NCBI GenBank assembly: GCA_032358165.1
Contig: JAALGY010000051.1
Location: forward strand, 186,001 to 250,000
DNA length: 64,000 nucleotides
DNA from: Diplosphaera chodatii
Lineage: Eukaryota > Chlorophyta > Trebouxiophyceae > Prasiolales > Stichococcaceae
Reading direction: 5' to 3'
Shown here: in pieces, positions 34,328 through 45,571 of the stretch
How the letters are laid out: each line of letters starts with the position of its first letter
Position numbering within the stretch: the stretch's first letter is position 1
The notes under the pieces: model-generated
Told to the model about the DNA's origin: nothing
Seen by the model: only the letters and a program-made list of their open reading frames with translations
Database searches by the model: none
Position numbers and translations under genes: made by a program

Positions 34328-36033
34328 GTCCCGGTGCAGCCTCCGCAGTGCAGCTGGTCGTCAGCTCGGCACCGTCTATGCTGCGCACCAGGTTTCTATG
34401 ACGCTAGTAGCGTACGGAAAGCTTTGCGTTCCACTGGAGTAGCGGTGCAAAGTCCGAGGAGGGTGCGTGAATGCTTGTACTGCCGCTGGCAAGGTAGCAG
34501 CGACCTGTTTGCCGACAGGCTGACACGTGCTCTGCAGTACCACGGCTTTGCAACCTGAAGCCGCAGAACACTCCGACGATGGACAGCCTGGTCACTTGTG
34601 TGGTGAAGACGTCGGGTCGGGATGTTGCAAATACTGCAGAGGAAAGGATGCAGAGGAAGCAGTATTCCGCCGCTACTTCAAGCGGCGGCGTCCTACCGCC
34701 AACAACGCACCGCGGCGTCCGCCGCCCACCCTGGGCACTGCAACCAGCGCAGGACGTCGGGAACGCATTCAGACAGCGGCTTCGTCACTGTTACATACCA
34801 AGCTCGTGCGGCTGTGCCACCAGCTGCTTTATGTCCAATGGCTGCACTTCCAGCAGGCAGCGGGTGCAAGCAAGCATCAGTGCGTGCTTGGTTGCCAGCG
34901 CAGCAGCCCATTCGCATGTCACACTCTTCCTAGGAGATGCTCTCGCCCACGGCATCGCCTGCTGCTTCCGGGCGGCACGTTGGCACTGACTGGCTGTGGA
35001 GGAGCCTCACGCCCAGCCGCGCGCCTGCAGCTGCACCGGCCCCATGCTCTTTCGTGGACTACCCAGAAGCACAACAGCAGGCGTGTGCTCCCTCCAGTCG
35101 TGCGTGCTACGAGCGACACTGCATGGTGCACCACGCCAGACGTCAGGCCTCAGGCGAACTCCAATGGCCTGGGACACTGCCACCTCATCAAATGTACACA
35201 GCAGTCACCGTCAAGCTTGAAGTGACAGGCAAGTCAACGGTAGCTGCGCAACTTGCTTGCTTGGCGAGCATCAAGATGCCTGCATGTGTCTTGCAGGCGC
35301 TTGAATTCATGCAGGAGCGGCGATGGGCACGGCATGGGGTGAATGCTGAGGTCGCCGTCTTTCAGGCATGTGTGCATGTAGCATTTGACTGCTGCTTGAA
35401 CTGGTTGCGGTGCTGCTCCTCTACATATACGCACACCAAGATGGCTTGGCAGGGGGGCAACTGAAGCGCCTCATGTTACTGCTGTTCTGTCCAGTTTGCC
35501 TCCGGCATGCGACCACGGTTACTGTTGTTTGGCTGCAGGACGACACATCCGAGCTCCTGCAACAACAAGGCACCCTACATGGCCGCAAGGCGCGCCAGCA
35601 TGTTCCGCACAAGCAATGCAGAGTGGTATGTATAGCATGTTGAGGCAGCAGGTAGCTGACAGCATATCAGTGGATGTCATGTGGGCTCTGACGCTGGTTA
35701 AAGCACGGCCATGTACATCCGTACCTGCAGCAAATGACGAAGCCGAAGATGCCACACCCTGTCGATTGACCTTCACCCAGATACGATGAGCTGCTGCGCA
35801 TTGTGCAGGGCCTTGCTGCTGCCTTCGGCCTCGCAGTGTGCGACCCAGTGAACCAGGTTTGATATGCGGGAGCGCAGCCTAAAGTCTCGAGTGCCTGTAC
35901 CATGGTAGTGCGCAATGATGCATAGCTGCTCCGGGGATGCACCAGCTGACACATCCACTGCCCTTGGTATACATGGCACCACAGATCAGGCGTCATCAGT
36001 TCGTGCGTGATGCGTCAGTTTGTGCGTCGGCAG
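34328..36033. other. Upstream region of the unrecognised plus-strand gene
   Basis: Probably holds 5' exons of the next gene that I could not join. Candidates are an open plus frame 34527-35225 and an exon-like stretch 35539-35625 (ends GTG/GTATGT). A third is around 35784-35860 (LLRIVQGLAAAFGLAVCDP, before GTTTGA). Their phases do not fit together with certainty. The divergent promoter of the MFS gene should lie in the first few hundred bases. Confidence 0.3.
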
Positions 36034-38230
36034 GTGCTGCGCTTTGAGGGGGCTCCCGTCAGCTTCGTCAGCAACAGCAGCGATGACCGGGAGGATGAAC
36101 CCGCAGGTGTGATGTGCCGTCTCTGGGACCACCTGCTGCCAACGAAGGCACATCCTGGTGTCTGATGTTGTCTGGCTGATGAGTTGGGGGGTTTGGCAGC
36201 GACAGGACAGCACACCGTCCTGACGAGGATGACGGCACGCGCTGCTGTGCATACAGAGGGGTGCCGGGCCAGCGAGCAGGAGCCAGGCATCCGTCTGCAG
36301 CTGTTGCTGTCACCGCCGGCTGCGCCGCAGCAGTGCAGCCTCCGGCATCCAGACGCCTGCTGTCAGATGGCTGACGAGCAGCCCGCTGCATGTGACATCG
36401 ATGGCGAAGGCAGCCGGGAGGCGCTGCTGGGTGGCAGCGCCGTGCGTAGATCCACCGCCCCCGCAGACGACCTCGCCAGCGCCAGAAGCAGCAACATTGC
36501 AGCGGCGCATACTGCCAGCCGCTACACCACCGCCGCCGCCGCTGCTGATGATGATCAGCGCACTGGGCTGGCCAGCCGTAAAAACCTGTTGCAGATCCAC
36601 ATCATGCGGCCAGCTGTGATGGCGGCAGCCTTCGAAGCGCTGCAGCAGGCGCCCACTGTGTGCACAGCCTGTAGCACACATAGTGCAGACAGCGCAGCGC
36701 TGCCAGGTAGCATTTCGGCAGCCCTGGCCGCACTGGTTGCATGTGAGCGCCTGCCCTGTACAGGTACAACTCCTACCATGGACCTTGATGACGCGTGTCA
36801 CTGCAGCTGCCACCACTGCTGACGATGCCACCAACTTTGCTGACGGCAGCTTCATTTGCAGCTGCACGTTTGTCTGTGATGCCTCTGCTGCTGGCCTCAG
36901 GGAGCCCAGGCGGTGCGGCTGCAGCTGCAGACGCAATGGAACTGCTGAGGGAGCTGTGCAGGATATACAGCAGCATGGCCGCAGAGGGACACCTGCATGC
37001 CGTCATCACCAGGTGAGACATGTTGCGGGACATCGCCTCTGGCAGCACACGCCGTACATGTGCAGTTACCACCGCCCACACAGCCCTGACAGTGGCAGAG
37101 GCACAACTCAGTTTTGATGCCAGAATGCCCTGCAGCTGCTTCCACACGCTGGTGCTGGCTGCCCTGGCCCCTGGCGTGCTGGCGGTCAGCCCGCCCCTTG
37201 CTCTGGACGATGACTGCCCCAGCATCCGGCAGGTGCGCACAAACGTATATGGAACCGTAATGAGTGCCCTGTTCTGATGCACATGACACACGCAGCCCAC
37301 CAGTGGAGACTTCTGCCCTGCATCAGATGCTGTCATATGATGCAACAGCATAACCCCAGTGCGTACCTCTGCCTTGCCCAGGACACACAATTGACCTGTA
37401 TGCTGCGGTGTGTGCTGCCACGCACTCAGCGGCAGTTGCACATCGATCCATTCCGATGAGCTTGTCGGATGCAGGTGATGTTGTGGCTGGCACATGTGGC
37501 GGGCCGCCCCGACCAGCACGTCGCGCCATTTCACGCTGCCGCCACCCATGTCAACACGCGTCAGCAGATCACCACCGCCGCCGGCACCAGTGTGGTGCTG
37601 ACGAAGCACAGCGATGACATGTCCACGTCACCGTCAACAATGCCGTCTCCAACGTGTGAAGACCGCCCGCTCATCGGCCCGCCGTCAGCAGCATCGTCAG
37701 GAAGGGACTACAGCACATCTATACCACAGCATGCACCCAAGCAGTGGGACCCTGCGGCTGCAGCGGTGCTGGCGGAGTACTTTGGCGGCGTGGTCCTCGA
37801 TACCCGGTTCTGCGGTGCCCTGGAGGTCGAGCTCCCAGCAGGTGAAGACCGCATGCAAGTCGCTGCAATGTTCAGTGCGTGCTTCGAGGTGCCTGGCGCC
37901 ACATGCGTGCGCTGCTCCGCACCCATTTGCTACAAACCCTAAACCCTATATACCTCACCATTCGAAGGTTAACGAGTGAGGCGGGGCGCGTTCCTCAGTC
38001 TGAGCGGCATTGCATACATTTTTACACGCACCATATGCTTGCAGTGGGCATTGTGTTCTATGATGACGTCCGTCCTGCCTGCAGGTAGCAGCCAGCAAGA
38101 GCAGACGGTCAGGTGGTGGCGCCAGCAGTGCAGCTGCACGGTTCAATGATGCGCAGCTGAAAGTCGATTCAATCAAAGATGACACATACAGGAGCGAGGC
38201 TGAAATAGACTTGCTTTTGATGGCTTTCAG
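36034..38230 (+). CDS. Unrecognised multi-exon protein (internal exons only)
   Basis: Six consecutive exons agree in phase and splice signals: 36034-36106, 36200-36706, 36862-37012, 37136-37232, 37475-37888, 38085-38230, about 465 residues. I do not recognise the family. The second exon is acidic/Ala-rich and probably disordered. Then come helical, solenoid-like stretches: ADAMELLRELCRIYSSMA, CFHTLVLAALAPGVLAV, VMLWLAHVAGRPDQHVA. They are followed by AAAVLAEYFGGVVLDTRF and, in the last supported exon, a charged segment FNDAQLKVDSIKDDTYRSEA then EIDLLLMAF. No signal peptide or membrane helix is seen in these exons. Both ends are missing: the start lies upstream and the end between 38231 and about 38800. 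A last exon around 38690-38780 ending at TAG is possible but unproven. Confidence 0.5.
37934..37947 (+). repeat. Two copies of the telomere-type heptamer AAACCCT
   Basis: AAACCCTAAACCCT lies in the intron between exons 37475-37888 and 38085-38230. This is the plant/green-algal telomere unit and also a telo-box in plant promoters. Two units alone may be chance. Confidence 0.5.
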
Positions 38231-39090
38231 GTGGGCAAGCAGCATGTAACTATGGCATAGCAGTCCTGATGTGCTCTGCTGATGTGAGGCATAGATGCAC
38301 GTTTGTAATCATGCATGTCTTGAATCTGCCACACTATTGCCCATCAAGCTGTATGCGCAGTCCTGATGTCTGTGTGGTGCTTGCGATGCTGGCTATATGT
38401 TATGTTTTTGCACGGCAGCAGCGCACCAAGCTTAAAGTATTAATATGGGCAATGCAACAATCACCGTCAATGCCAACCAAACTGACGTTGGCTACATGCA
38501 CGACAAGTTGCTCAACACGAATAATCATTCAGATGAACCTCGTCACGAGCATGCTTGTGCAGGGATTAGAATTTAGGGCTTGAGTGCGCTGCGTATCCCC
38601 ATGCATCCCGCAAACGTCATTGCGCAGCATGTTGCTTTGTTGCCTGTAGTTATGTGGACTGTCGCCGCAGCGCCGTGTGCTGCTGCCAAGGCGCCCTATC
38701 TTCCTGTTCGTGCAGCCCTGCTGCGGAAGTGTTGTTACACATGCCATCCGCATGGCTGAGCCACACCGCTGGCCCATAGTTCCGGTTGCATGGCCATGCC
38801 TGTGCGGCACAGAACACGACACGAGTCACTGCAAGGTGACATGCGCACAGCGCTGCCTGCAGTCTGGCAGTCAGCCCGAGCCGGACTGTCGGTAGCTGTG
38901 TAATCCCATGTCAGGACTCGATGATGAGTCCGGCATGATTCGCGCTGCACAATGTATGTTGGTAGGGCCGGCCACAGCGTAAGCATCCACATCGCTGCAC
39001 TTGACAGCTGCTGCCCGTCCAACGCATGTGGACTCCCAGAGAAGCCGTCATGGCATGCGCTGTCAAGGCGAAGACTGTTGATGACTTGTT
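38231..39090. other. Convergent intergenic, unrecognised gene and SET gene
   Basis: Should contain the 3' end of the unrecognised plus-strand gene and the 3' UTR of the SET gene. A minus-strand TGTAA occurs near 38734. Nothing else recognised. Confidence 0.3.
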
Positions 39091-41910
39091 TCACGGTGCG
39101 CAAGCCCTGCTTTGTAAAAAACAGCGCGGGCACACCTGATGCCTGGCGGCAAGCGAGGCCGACAGCTGCGCGATGGCCGCCAGCAGCGCGCGCTTCCTGC
39201 TGACGCGCCACCGCAGCACCGCCGCCACACCCGGCTGCTGTGCTCCTGCAGCACACCCCGACTGCGGTGAGCTCAGAGTGTGGTCAGCATTGTGCACACG
39301 CTCAAGCATCACTGCTAATGCCTTCGACCGATCTCCGCACGGAGGGCCTACGCAACAGGCTGATCAACAGGCACAAAGGCACATGCCTGCCTCCTGCGGC
39401 GTTTTTGGCGAGCATCAGCCGTTAGGCACTGCTGAGGTCTGCGGCAATGAGACCTGTGCATACATGCCTGCATCACCTGCCAGCAGCTCTTCGTCCTGCT
39501 GCAGCGTCGTCGGCAGACCCGCCTGGATCCGCAGCAGCCGCCGCAGCTCCGCCTCGGTCGTCCACAGCCCGGTCGCATTGCCTGCTCGGCAGGGACAAGC
39601 ATGCCGACATCGTGCGAAAGGAGACTGCATGTCCTTTGCAGTGCAGTCCGTTATCTCTTTTCGGCAGGTGAGGTTCACCGTAGTCTGGGTCGCTGAAAGG
39701 TGTGCGCGGGTAGCTCTGCAGCGGCTGCTGCACATCGCCAAACGCCTCCGGCAGGTCCACCGCTGACAGGATCGGCGGCTCACGCGCCGGCGTGAACCCA
39801 TAACTGCGATGCATTGAGGCGCGCCATGATCGCCGTTGCCACAGCTCATTGGGAGGTTCACTTGGCACCGCGCTTGTTGCAGGCCACACAGCGCTGTGCA
39901 TCAAGTGGCGCTTGTTCAGACCAGTCTGCGATGCAGCAAATGAGGCGGCGCAGCGCCAATGCAGAGCGCCGTCAGGGTATGACACTTCGACTTCGAAACA
40001 TTATAGCTATTTGAGCCTCACCTGAGCAGTGCCAAGTCTGGGCGGTGCAGGTACTCATGGCTGTAGGTGTTTGTGACCTGAGCCCGCACGCATCCGGGGG
40101 CTCGCCAGCAGTCAACGTTCACATGTGGGCAGGACTGCGCTTCGCTGCACACTGTGGCGCACCCAGTGCAACTGACGCTGTGTGAGTCAGCACGGTCAAC
40201 AAAAAAAAATGCTCACTTCTTCTCCCTTGGCAATGTCCCGCAGCGCGACCATGGTGAAGCTGCCCTCGCCGCGTGCTGGGTGTACCACCACCCCATTCGC
40301 GCCGAGGTCGAGGGGCCCCGCCAGCCCTGCGGCAGGTGCCACGGTTCAGTGGCTCCCACTGTGTGCATCGCAGCAGAACAGCGCCTCCAGGCAGCACCGG
40401 TAGCACCCCTACCTTTGTCCGCGCAATTTGCCATGTCCAGGATGGGCAGCAGCACGGTGCGGCGCGTGCGGTTGTGCGCCTCTGAAGGGTGCCCGAACAT
40501 GCGCGTCGCGATCTGCACAAAACGCAGCGGTAAAGTCACCACATCTGGCGCAGGCAACCGAATACTGGCCAAAAGCTCCACAGAGCAGCATGCCGTAAGC
40601 AGAAGGTGCATTGCCGCGACCTACACAACCCTGAGACCTGCTCACGCAGGCTATGGCGTGCCGGAAGGCGGGCAGCGCCAGCCGGATGGACAGGCCGGCG
40701 TCGTCCGGGGCGCCGTCCGCAAACCCTGTGTGGCGCCACCACTGCTGCGCGCCGTCCACACGGTCGCTCACCATCCGCGCCTGCGGCGAGGGGACCCACT
40801 TTCAGGGTTTTGTGACCGGCTGGTCACAGACCGAACCCGTGCCGCCGTTCCCGCAGTCACCATGTTCGACCTGGTGTCATGCCAATGCCAGTCTGCCATG
40901 CACAAACGTTTGTCTCCCTGGAATCCCAAAACATCCCAAAAATAATAAAAATGTCCCATTCGGGCGCACCAGCTCAGGGGACTGCAGCGCTGCCACCATG
41001 TCCGGTGTCCACATTTCTGGGGACAGCACCCCGTCGGCAGCGGGCAGGGTTCCCAGATACGGCTGGAAGCTGGTGTTGTATGCTGGGTCGGCGTGCATGC
41101 GCCTGATCCAAGCTGCTGCGGACTCCTGCGGCAGACCATACGAGTATGATGATTGAACGGCAACGTTGACATGAAGCACGTATGGCTGCTGGGTGATGCT
41201 GCAGCAGTGGGCCACTGCACGTCAGTTGACAGCCATCGCAGTCAATGTGGGCTCTCATGCACACCCTGGAGCAGGGTTTACCGGCAGGCTCTGCTCCTCG
41301 GGACCCAGGTCCGTCACCGTCGCCAGCGGTATGGATGCTATCAGCTCGCCAGCCTGTTGCAGTGCACTGCAGTATGGTCACAGGGCATTTACGGATGAAT
41401 CCGACAACTTCCATCAAATCAGGAGTGACGTTCCTTTGATCCTTGGAACCAGCAGCGCTGCCACTTGAACCAGCAGGATGCAGCTGGATTGCTCAGTTCT
41501 ACACTACCTCAATGTCCTTCGTGGCGAGCGTGCCGCGCATGCAGCCCGGGCAGACCGCGCGCACCTCTACGTGGACCTGCGCGCCGCGGAGCCCAGCCAT
41601 CAGCAGAACCGTACCATGGCGCAGGTCACCGACACAGTCTGGGCGGCAGGCGCGCCCTCACGATGACTTCAAGCCGCAAATCTACAAGCACGCACCGCTC
41701 CACCCTCGAAAGAATTCAAGCAGCGAAGCTAAGCGCATGCACCTCTCCCCCCTGGTCCCGGACCCACTGAAGCAGGGCAGCCGCATCGCCGCCACCCTTG
41801 AACAAGCCTGCTGGTGCGGGTGTGCCGGTTGGGGCAGCACCCTCAACTGCAGCAGGACACCGAGTACGTGCTTGGTTGCTTGGAGACGGTTGGCTGTGGC
41901 AGCTTGCCAC
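39091..41910 (-). CDS. SET-domain protein lysine methyltransferase (Rubisco LSMT/SETD6-like)
   Basis: Eleven exons are phase-consistent and encode 416 residues: 41743-41910, 41508-41576, 41282-41353, 40970-41125, 40646-40780, 40413-40512, 40217-40326, 40022-40077, 39679-39803, 39477-39581, 39091-39245. The domain opens with ALLQWVRDQGGE, then MRGTLATKDIEAGELIASIP. The iSET region includes FQPYLGTLPAADGVLSPEMW. The core is TVLLPILDMANCADKG, then FTMVALRDIAKGEEVTNTYS and LALLRSYGFTPA. The C-terminal Rubis-substrate-binding region (ELRRLLRIQAGLPTTLQQDE) ends in a VLRWRVSRKRALLAAIAQL helix. The family methylates lysines of non-histone proteins such as Rubisco or aldolase; the substrate here is unknown. 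The usual Asn-His of the SET core appears as Asn-Cys (DMANCAD). The N terminus is Ala/Pro/Ser-rich and might be a plastid transit peptide. Confidence 0.85.
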
Positions 41911-42809
41911 CTGGTCGGTGCCAGCGCAGACGGCAATGTGCGCCGACTTTCTGGCAAGCCTTGAGATAGCAGCTGCGATGATCAGGACACCCTATGTACA
42001 GCAACTAAGCACAGTGCACCTGGCGTACCTGCGTCGCAGGTGGCGATCGCAAGGCATGCGGCGACCAGACAGATGTGTGCACTGCTGCCACCGCGGCTGC
42101 GCCGCATCACACCCTTTGCCAATGGGTTGTGAATGCTGACATGAACCTCCTCAGACAGTAGATGCGTAGGTATAGATCCTTTCTACCGTGTGCTTGGGCA
42201 TCTGATGTGCTTGCAGTGCCACTACACCTCCCGAGGGCATCCCATGAGGGCCTGAGTGCCAAGGTCCTACGGCGCTGCGATGCCGCAGCAAACCATGCCA
42301 AGGTTGGATCAACCTCCTCTGCCTTGATATGGTGCTCGTGGCGTTGATCAGACACGCCGCAGTTGGATGTGCACCTCTGTCTGGCACATCAGCTGAGTCA
42401 GACTGAGTCATCTTGCTGACAGCCTGTGAGCTGTACATTGGGCCGAGCTCCTGCTTCGCTGTAGGTGATGCCATTTCGATGCCGTGCGTCATCCACTGAT
42501 ACATCAGGACCCAACGTCCCAGGTATCGGCAACGCAGTGAGATGACACTGAGCTGCGTAGTCGATTTATCTGCCCATTGTCTTTGTGCATTCTGATGACC
42601 CAATGCGGATCAGATCAGTGGGACGAAGGGTGCTGCCCTGCACCCTAGCTGCCAACACAGACCACGAAGTTTATGGCAGCTGCGAACCGTGCGCTGACTC
42701 GCACAGCCCTGTTGTTGCGCTTGCACCCCAGCTGCCGGGCCCTTGCAGCCAGCGCGTCGAAACCGAGCACCAACATGGGCCCTGGCGCTGCAGCCCGCTT
42801 CGTCCGCGC
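41911..42809. other. Intergenic, zinc-finger gene 3' end to SET gene start
   Basis: About 900 bases between two minus-strand genes. Contains the SET promoter and the 3' UTR of the zinc-finger gene. A 150-codon minus frame (42151-42603) shows no recognisable motif and is not called. Confidence 0.35.
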
Positions 42810-45006
42810 CTAGTCCTCCACATCTGAGTCGGTCTCGTCGATGTACGGCCGGATGTAGTCGTCCGCCCTGAGCTGGTCGCGCCCCGTCATCACGCCCGAC
42901 AGGTCCTCGGCCTCGGCGGCGCCCGCCGCCTCCGCATCCGGCTCCGGCGGCGGCGGCAGCCCTGGAGCACAGACAGCAGCGCGTCAGCACGCCTGCCGCT
43001 CCACGGCATGCGGTTGGTGTCCCGGACTGCCGTGTCGCGGGGTTCACAGCGGACGTGTCCGCGGGTCCGGCTGCCATGAGCAGGCTCTGTGTGCATGCCG
43101 CGGCGCGGCAGCACAAACCAGTCAAACAGCGCAAGTGGCTCACGGTCGATGAAGCGCTCCGGCTTGGGCGGCGGCATGCCGGGGTACTCCAGCATCTGCC
43201 GCCGCCGCGTCGGCGGCCGGTTCTCCGCGCCGTTGTACACGTTGCTGAGCCGCAGCGCCACCTGCAGCACGCAACTCGAAGCCGTCACCTCACACCCGTC
43301 AGTCTTCACATCAGCACAGCAGCGGTTGCAGCCGGGTCAGGGCCTGCATGGGTGATTTTCACGGCGTTTGCTGCAACACCTGATGAAAACAAACGACACC
43401 CCCCTCAGCAGGTCACTGGGACGCTGGCAGTGCATTGACATGCGCTCACGGACTGGTTGACCGACCCACCTCGTCTTGCCAGGGCTCCTGCAGCCCGAAG
43501 AAGCGCGCGATGTTGGGGGTGTGCCGGCTGTAGCTCCCCTTGCCGCTGCACTGGGGGCACGCCACCGTGCCCGCCAGGATCTGGATGTCGCTGCGCCGCG
43601 GCCTGCACCACGTCGACGACAAGAGGGTTGAAGGCATGGCGGCAAGCCTGTGGCTTGAAGAGCACGGGTGATCTGTGTCTCATGCCAACATCCTGCCCGC
43701 CGGCAGCTGGGCGCTGTGGAACGTGCCTGCACAACCTCTGCACGGATGTGATCGACACGTATGACACCGGTTTATGGGGGCTGCAGCCGCCGTGCATATC
43801 TGCCAAGCGATGGCGTGATCTGTATTTCGTTGTGCTGAGGTGTCCGTGCAGGCATGTACTGCAGGCAGCACGCTGTGCCGCAGGGAGATGCCTGCAACAC
43901 ATTCCATGCAGGCCTGCAGGCATAGTGTCCCCCCGTCTCGTCCAACGCAACCCCAAATAGTTGTCTCAGGGCTGGTCCCTTTTGGGGGTGCTGTCCAAAG
44001 AGCTCTGACGCCACTACAGGCACCAGTGTGCGCGACTGGGTGTACAGTGGCCAATGTCATGGGACAAGCGCACTTGTTGACCATGGCAAGCGCGAGGTCG
44101 TCGCGGATGGCCCAGGCGCGGTCCTCGTCGTCGGACACCTCCTCCTCAAAGTCGTTGGGGCCGTTTGTGCCACACCATAGGCAAGGGTGGCTGCAGGCAA
44201 ACCACGCCAAGGTTGCTGTCAGCATGACGGCATACATCTGCTCGCAGCCCCTCAGCAATTGTTGCAAAGGAGCAGTTCGAGAGCCCAGCCTGTGCTGCTG
44301 AGTGCAGTCGGTCAGAAGCACAACGAGACATCAACCACAAGTATGCACATGCCACAACTCCAGCCCTTGAGGCGGATTGCTGACGGGTCACTGGGAACAA
44401 CATGTGCGCCAGGGGTCCACGCATCAGGCCCAGACAATGACTGCATTCTGCAAGGTTGTCACTCTACCACCACTGTCACCACTTTGTGCAACGTGAGCAA
44501 CGCACTGGGAGTCGGGGCCGTCGACGAAGCCCAGCTCCGTGACGCTGACGGCGGGGGGGCGCGAGCGCCGGTCCTTGGTCCCCGAGCACCGCGGGCAGAT
44601 GACGCTGCCGGCGCCGTGGCAGTGCGCGCAGGTGCCTGTGAAGATCTCGCCCCACACGTTCTTCACCTGATTGAAGGCGATGGTGAAGGACGCCACCTGC
44701 GGAGGGCACCGGCCGAGCGCTACTCAGCACCAGCCAGCTGATGCATGGTGTTGCACCTGTTCGCGAGGAACGCAGCCATTGCAAACAACTGCCTTGCTGT
44801 CTGTAGGTGCTGCGTTCAATGCTCATATGCAGCCTCAGGCCCGCAGGTCACGCCAGGCAGCACTGCCAATGTCTGCAAATTCCTATAGCAGTGCAGGACA
44901 GACGCTTGCGACGCAGGTGGCATCAGGTGGGCTCCTCATCGTACAAACTCACCGTGCTGACGCCACGCAGCACGTCCAGGATGGCGTCTGATGTCATCAG
45001 CCCCAT
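42810..45006 (-). CDS. DnaJ-type cysteine-rich zinc-finger protein, probably plastid
   Basis: Six exons (44953-45006, 44506-44696, 44074-44190, 43470-43602, 43144-43261, 42810-42961) encode 254 residues with consistent phases. Four CxxC pairs are present: CAHCHGAG and CPRCSGTK in exon 2, CLWCG in exon 3 and CPQCSGKG in exon 4. This is the zinc-binding layout of the DnaJ central domain, but there is no J-domain, as in plant BSD2-like thiol/zinc chaperones. The N-terminal part has IAFNQVKNVWGEIFTG; the C-terminal part is proline-rich (MPPPKPERFID) and ends with an acidic tail (YIDETDSDVED). The start at 45006 is the first Met of the first exon found. A further 5' exon with a transit peptide is likely but was not identified. 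Role inferred: chaperone or redox helper for chloroplast proteins. Confidence 0.72.
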
Positions 45007-45571
45007 CCTGGCAACGTTTGCTGTTGCGCCGGGAACAAGATGTCACCGCAGGCCCGGCGCCTGCTATGCGGATCAGACTACCGTGTGTGCATGAAGTCAG
45101 AAGGGTCAGCCTCCCTAGCACTATGAGTCAGCCTACCGCTGTATGACAGGTGCAACTGACTGCTGTTAGCTGCTCGTGTAAGGCCTCAGAGATGATGGGC
45201 TCGCCAATCCCAACTGGGTCGGTTCTCCAAGAAAATTGGCTGCGTCTGCAGGAAAGCCCACTCGATAGACCCAGATGTGCGTGAAGTTTCTCTGAGCTCG
45301 ATCGCAGTGCAATTGCACTTCTGGCCAAAGGCCGGATGGGTGTCGCCGGCCATCGTCGCTGCAGGGTTTGCAGCCCAAGATCACGCAATCCATGCATCCA
45401 CGCTTGACGTTTCAAGCAGGCTCACTGTGCAGTCTGCACTGCGTTCTTTTCAGGTACAGACTGCAGATGCCAGCTACAAAGTGAACGCTGCAACTCGCAA
45501 TCCAGAACACGAGCATCCCGCTTCTAAGATGTTTTGCATGCGCCGGCTGCGTCACCGCAGCATATCGTGAC
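45007..45571. promoter_or_regulatory. Divergent upstream region, zinc-finger gene and HCF101
   Basis: 565 bases between two diverging plastid-type genes. It may also hold the missing 5' exon of the zinc-finger gene. No certain promoter motif seen. Confidence 0.35.

Noticed and set aside
34527..35225. 232-codon plus frame upstream of the unrecognised gene
   Set aside because: Could be a 5' exon but has no clear motif and several competing frames; not called as its own gene.
42151..42603. 150-codon minus frame between the SET and zinc-finger genes
   Set aside because: No recognisable motif, no matching splice partners, composition like neighbouring intron sequence.
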